Source: Staphylococcus hsinchuensis (lineage in GTDB: Bacteria > Bacillota > Bacilli > Staphylococcales > Staphylococcaceae). From it: a stretch of DNA of 64,000 nt. The position numbers were made by a program, and so were the translations under genes. The stretch's first letter is position 1. Each line of letters starts with the position of its first letter. The notes under the pieces are model-generated. The model was not told where the DNA came from, did no database searches, and worked only from the letters and a program-made list of their open reading frames with translations. The DNA lies in NCBI RefSeq assembly GCF_038789205.1, contig NZ_CP128355.1:124001-188000 (forward strand), in the 5' to 3' direction. Shown here piece after piece: positions 60,513 to 64,000 of the stretch.

Positions 60513-61274
60513 ATGAAAAAAATCGCTACAGCTACAATCGCTACAGCCGGAGTCGCTACTTTTGGTTTTGCACAACACGAAGCAGATGCAGCAGAAAATA
60601 ACAATGGTGGATACAACCCTAACGACCCAACATCATATGAATATTCATACACAATTGACCAACAGGGACAATACCACTACTCATGGAAAGGTAACTGGAG
60701 TCCAAATTCATTAAACCAAGGTAGTCAAGGTTATAGCTACAATAACCAACAAGCTACACAATCACACAGAAATAACTATTCACAAGAATCTTATACTGCT
60801 AATAATAATCACAGCAGATCTTATAATAATCACAAAGTTTCAAATAACAATTATTCAGTAAGTACAACTAACGCACCATCAAGTTCATCTAAATCAACAA
60901 ATTCAACTCGTTCATCAAGTTCATCAGTATCACTTTCAAGTGCTTCAGGTTCATCAACTAACCTATACACTGCTGGTCAATGTACATATTATGTATATGA
61001 CAAAGTAGGAGGAAAGATTGGTTCAACTTGGGGTAACGCTAATAACTGGGCTAGCGCAGCATCAGCAGCTGGTTACACAGTAAATAACACGCCTTCATCA
61101 GGTTCTATTTTACAAACAAGTGCTGGTGGATATGGACATGTTGCTTACGTTGAAAATGTAAATAGTGACGGTTCTGTTACTGTTTCTGAAATGAACTATG
61201 GTCAAGGGCCTGGAGTTGTAACTACACGTACAATCTCTGCAAGCCAAGCTTCAAGCTACAACTACATTCACTAA
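60513..61274 (+). CDS. ssaA: CHAP-domain secreted amidase/antigen SsaA
   Basis: A 253-aa secreted protein. Signal peptide with predicted cleavage after ADA (residue 26). Residues 27-150 form an Asn/Ser/Tyr/Gln-rich linker with YSYNNQQ and a Ser-rich run (about 123-148). The C-terminal CHAP domain (about 150-253) has the catalytic Cys157 in GQCTYYVYD, His209 in [10 protein letters not shown] and a following Glu226/Asn228 (SEMNYG). It should cut peptidoglycan peptides. AGGAGG precedes the ATG. Matches staphylococcal secretory antigen SsaA. Confidence 0.93.
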   Translation: MKKIATATIATAGVATFGFAQHEADAAENNNGGYNPNDPTSYEYSYTIDQQGQYHYSWKGNWSPNSLNQGSQGYSYNNQQATQSHRNNYSQESYTANNNHSRSYNNHKVSNNNYSVSTTNAPSSSSKSTNSTRSSSSSVSLSSASGSSTNLYTAGQCTYYVYDKVGGKIGSTWGNANNWASAASAAGYTVNNTPSSGSILQTSAGGYGHVAYVENVNSDGSVTVSEMNYGQGPGVVTTRTISASQASSYNYIH

Positions 61275-61297
61275 TCTTTAATTAATAATATAAAGAT

Positions 61298-61336
61298 AGC
61301 CGATTCAAAAGATTTAAGCTTTTGAATCGGCTTTTT
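61298..61336. terminator. Terminator after ssaA
   Basis: AGCCGATTCAAAAG (61298-61311) pairs perfectly with 61319-61332, then TTTT. Confidence 0.92.
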
Positions 61337-61372
61337 ATATATTCTCTCATTATATACGAAAGATAGTTCCCT

Positions 61373-61423
61373 AAATAAAACGGTTCTATATTGTACCTCG
61401 CTACAAAATCCAATATAGAACCG
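61373..61423 (-). terminator. Perfect 13-bp inverted repeat, probable nhaC terminator
   Basis: CGGTTCTATATTG (61381-61393) and its complement (61411-61423) around 17 bases; in the leftward sense followed by TTTTATTT. It is 230 bp after nhaC; the stretch between holds no clear gene. Confidence 0.6.
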
Positions 61424-61653
61424 AGATAAGTAATAGAAGGATATTTAAATCTACATCTATTTATGAATATTGATGAACATTATTGTCCCTAGAAAAATCG
61501 CTACAAAAATCCTAATGACATTAGTAATTCATCTCATCTAATCTATATTTATCCTTAATTGATGTTTTTAAACTTTTAATAGGTATTTAAAATAAGTTGT
61601 TTTTAATTACTTTAATAGTTTCATTTAAGGTATATCTCATATTTTTGAATATT

Positions 61654-63069
61654 TTATTGTTTCTTTTTCTTTATGCCTATACCAGTAAAGCCATAAATGA
61701 TAGCGAATATCACACATAAATAACAAGGCACTGCCCATATAAAGAACTGACTGAAGTTAACACCGAGTTGTTGTGTATAATATATTCCTGAAGTTCCCCA
61801 TGGAATCAGTGGTATAATCATTGTTCCTGAATCTTCAAGTGTTCTTGATAAATTTGTACGATCTAAATCCATTTTGTCGTACATATCCATTAATAATACA
61901 CCCACAATGATAATGACTACTGAAGCAACACCTGCTGCAAGCACCATAATCAAACTGGCAATGACTGTCGTTAATATTAATTGTCCTGTACTATTAATAT
62001 TTTTAGAAATAGATTTTAAGATGACGTCTAAACATCCTGCACGTTCAATGATACCGGCAAAGGCATAACCACAAAATATCGTCACTACGATTTGTGTCAT
62101 GCTCATCATACCGCCTTGTTCAATTAAAGTGACAGCCTTATCAGATAAGCCTCCAGCACCTAAAGCGTCTTTCGGTACCATACCTTTACTAAAGCCATCA
62201 AACGTTGCCTTAAACCCATCGACTATTTTGAAACCGTTATTGAAAGTACCTACGATGATAGCACTTAAACTTGAAATCAGCATTGCGGGTACTGTATTCA
62301 TTTTAAAAAGTAAGCAAACGATAATTACGATTGCAGGTATCCAAACAAAGATGTTTATATTATATATTTGAGATAATTCATGTAACATCGATTTTATTTG
62401 TGAAGATTTCGCGCTGCCACCATGTTGACTACCTGCGATAAACCAAACTATGATGCCGACTAATGATGCGGGTACCGTCGTCCAAATCATCGCTTTAATA
62501 TGTGAAAATATATTCACCTTAGTCACTAATGCTGCTAAATTTGTAGTGTCTGAAAGTGGCGACATCTTATCTCCAAAGACTGCCCCGGCAATGATAGCAC
62601 CTGCTACCATACCTTCACTTAAGCCTAGATTCGTACCGATAGCCATTAAAGCGATACCAGCTGTAGATGCTGAACCTCATGCAGTTCCAGTAGCTACAGA
62701 AGTTAATGCACAAATGATAAATGCAGATACTAAAAAGATATTAGGATTTAGGAATTGTAATCCATAATAAATTAATGCTGGTACCGTGCCAGAATACATC
62801 CAAGTACCTACTATTATTCCGACAGAAAGTATAATGAAAATCGCTGGCATAGCTGTTGCCAAACGTTTCGTAATCCCTTCTTCCAAATCATTCCACGTTA
62901 ATCCTACGCGTTTAGCAATCCAAGCAGCATACGCTGATGCTAAAATAAGTAATGGCTGAATTGGAATTTCAAATCCTACAAATCCTGTTATAACAATTAT
63001 AATCATTACAATAATTGTAGAAATGGATTCTAGAAAAGTAGGTTGCCTTGTATGTTTAGTCATACTCAA
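61654..63069 (-). pseudogene. nhaC: Na+/H+ antiporter NhaC family, interrupted by one in-frame TGA
   Basis: A 471-codon frame, normal for NhaC, is complete except for a TGA at codon 131 (62677-62679). Upstream residues end SVATGTA and downstream residues begin GSASTAGIALMAIG in the same frame, so the stop replaces the Trp of the conserved TGT(S/A)WG motif (TGG to TGA). The 5' part (62677-63069) starts MSMTKHTRQPTFLES and has about four helices; the 3' part has about eight, with GDKMSPLSDTTNLAA. No frameshift or second lesion was seen. Either a fresh null mutation or a sequence error; the rest keeps the NhaC motifs. Confidence 0.88.
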
Positions 63070-63104
63070 TCCCCCTATAAAATTTTTGCTCGTTTAAGTT
63101 TAAA

Positions 63105-64000
63105 TTAATCTAAACCTAATTTATCAGTCCCTAATTCTTCAACAGTCAACCCTTCTTCAAAGAAATCTCTTTCTAATATTGTTGACGCAATAATGATGAT
63201 AGCATCAATATTCGGTGTTGGCACCCCGATATTTCTGCCCAAACTAGACCATAACACAAGACCGTGGGCGATATCTTCAGTAAGATAACGATTTTTCACT
63301 TTATTTGGCCCTTTAATTTGTGAAAACACTGGACTTTCATTAAATAGTCTATTTAATGGTTCATCTTCGTCTTGTTCTTCTAAATAACCACGTTCAATAC
63401 GTGCTTCCTTAGCAGGGGATAATTCAAATCCTAATTTACGACCTAATGTTAGACGTTCTAATTCTACAGCATGTAATAAACGCACCGTATGTTTAGTAAT
63501 ACCTTCAGCATATAAAGAAAATTCTTTCGCATAATCGATACGTCCTACATTTAATAACGTAGGCCCAGGGTGAACTTCTGGGTTACCATTTTCTAAGTTT
63601 GTTTTTAATAAACTTTCTTCCTTCACTATATGTGGATACATTTTTTCTACTTTATCGAACGTCTCACTTAGTGATTCTTTATCAAATGTTGTGAAATAAA
63701 CCTTTTTAACATTTAGTGATAGATCTATTTGCGCTTTATCAAATTGCACGCGTGTCCCATACGTTAAAGTATTCATTTCTGCATATATAGGTTTCACATC
63801 TATATGCATATCTTCAAGTACATTCATAAAGCGTATTGAGCCCATAGCAGCTGCCATATTGAATAAGATTATTTGGTCATTACTAATATGAGGCGCCATC
63901 ATGTAAGCGTAATGCTCAATAAATGAAGAAGGAATAACTACTTGTACAATTTCAGCATCTTCTAAAACATATTCCATGTCATCGCTGATATTAGTAAATT
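63105..64000 (-). CDS. NAD/NADP octopine/nopaline dehydrogenase family protein, 3' part
   Basis: The frame is open to the right edge, so the N-terminal Rossmann domain is largely outside. The visible 298 residues include VVIPSSFIEHYAYMMAPH, then HPGPTLLNVGRIDYAKEFSL near the middle, the signature of the opine dehydrogenase C-terminal domain (PF02317 type), with the conserved His. Such enzymes reductively join a 2-oxo acid and an amino acid; substrate here unknown. It differs from the staphylopine dehydrogenase CntM family. It lies 35 bp upstream of nhaC, on the same strand, so they probably form one operon. Confidence 0.85.
   Translation of the reverse strand, partial: FTNISDDMEYVLEDAEIVQVVIPSSFIEHYAYMMAPHISNDQIILFNMAAAMGSIRFMNVLEDMHIDVKPIYAEMNTLTYGTRVQFDKAQIDLSLNVKKVYFTTFDKESLSETFDKVEKMYPHIVKEESLLKTNLENGNPEVHPGPTLLNVGRIDYAKEFSLYAEGITKHTVRLLHAVELERLTLGRKLGFELSPAKEARIERGYLEEQDEDEPLNRLFNESPVFSQIKGPNKVKNRYLTEDIAHGLVLWSSLGRNIGVPTPNIDAIIIIASTILERDFFEEGLTVEELGTDKLGLD

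Noticed and set aside
62677..62679. TGA in nhaC as a selenocysteine or Trp codon
   Set aside because: Other genes in the window use TGA as stop (for example ecfA1 and moaE) and NhaC has Trp, not Sec, in this motif; no Sec element was seen.

Overview
The window is low-GC Firmicute chromosome and almost certainly a Staphylococcus other than S. aureus. The support is gene content and order: an S10-spc-alpha ribosomal block followed by a purine permease, topB, glcU-gdh, an RND permease next to femX, a MarR/MFS pair, a SarV-like gene, the molybdopterin genes, modABC, fdhD, fhuD2, a SarR-like gene and ssaA. The FemX, SarR-like, SarV-like and SsaA proteins are staphylococcal in type. I cannot name the species from sequence alone. 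No rRNA, tRNA, CRISPR array, prophage or transposase was seen.

Layout. Positions 1-2.3 kb hold two oxidoreductase genes (one cut by the window edge) and a luciferase-like monooxygenase. 2.4-6.7 kb is a leftward unit ecfA1-ecfA2-ecfT-truA-rplM-rpsI: the energising module of ECF vitamin transporters, a tRNA pseudouridine synthase and two ribosomal proteins. 6.7-7.3 kb is a gene-free, repeat-rich spacer. 7.3-21.2 kb is the full leftward S10-spc-alpha cluster (rpsJ to rplQ, with secY, adk, infA and rpoA), started by a good sigma-A promoter at 21365-21393. 21.5-30.4 kb carries a purine permease, topoisomerase III, a GNAT enzyme, glucose uptake and dehydrogenase genes, an AEC carrier and small proteins. 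30.5-38.9 kb carries the RND permease, femX, a VOC protein, a MarR-controlled MFS exporter and a SarV-like regulator. 39.3-49.4 kb is a molybdenum cofactor region: moaA-mobA-moaD-moaE-mobB-moeA, divergent moaC, moaB-moeB, the molybdate ABC transporter modABC and fdhD. A GbsR/CudC-like regulator sits inside it. 49.5-57.7 kb carries a GNAT enzyme, bioY under a BirA-type operator, fhuD2 under a Fur-type box, an acyl-CoA-dehydrogenase-like gene divergent from a complete amino-acid ABC importer, and a PfoR-like membrane protein. 57.8-64 kb carries a SarR-like gene, a DoxX protein, a second luciferase-like enzyme, ssaA with a WalR-type box, an nhaC interrupted by one in-frame TGA, and the 3' part of an octopine/nopaline-type dehydrogenase gene.

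How it fits together. The Moco genes, molybdate uptake and fdhD supply molybdoenzymes such as nitrate reductase and formate dehydrogenase. EcfA1A2T would energise substrate-specific S components, of which BioY (biotin) is one and is encoded here. femX, ssaA and possibly the RND permease relate to the cell envelope.

Most worth a second look are: the nonsense codon in nhaC; a structured intergenic repeat present twice with compensatory stem changes; a short hydrophobic ORF at 39154-39279 that resembles type I toxins but runs through a terminator; two exact promoter-region repeats (28 bp and 20 bp); a 97-bp imperfect palindrome before the RND gene; and clear operators for MarR, BirA, Fur and WalR type regulators. 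I did not find a large undescribed multi-gene system.
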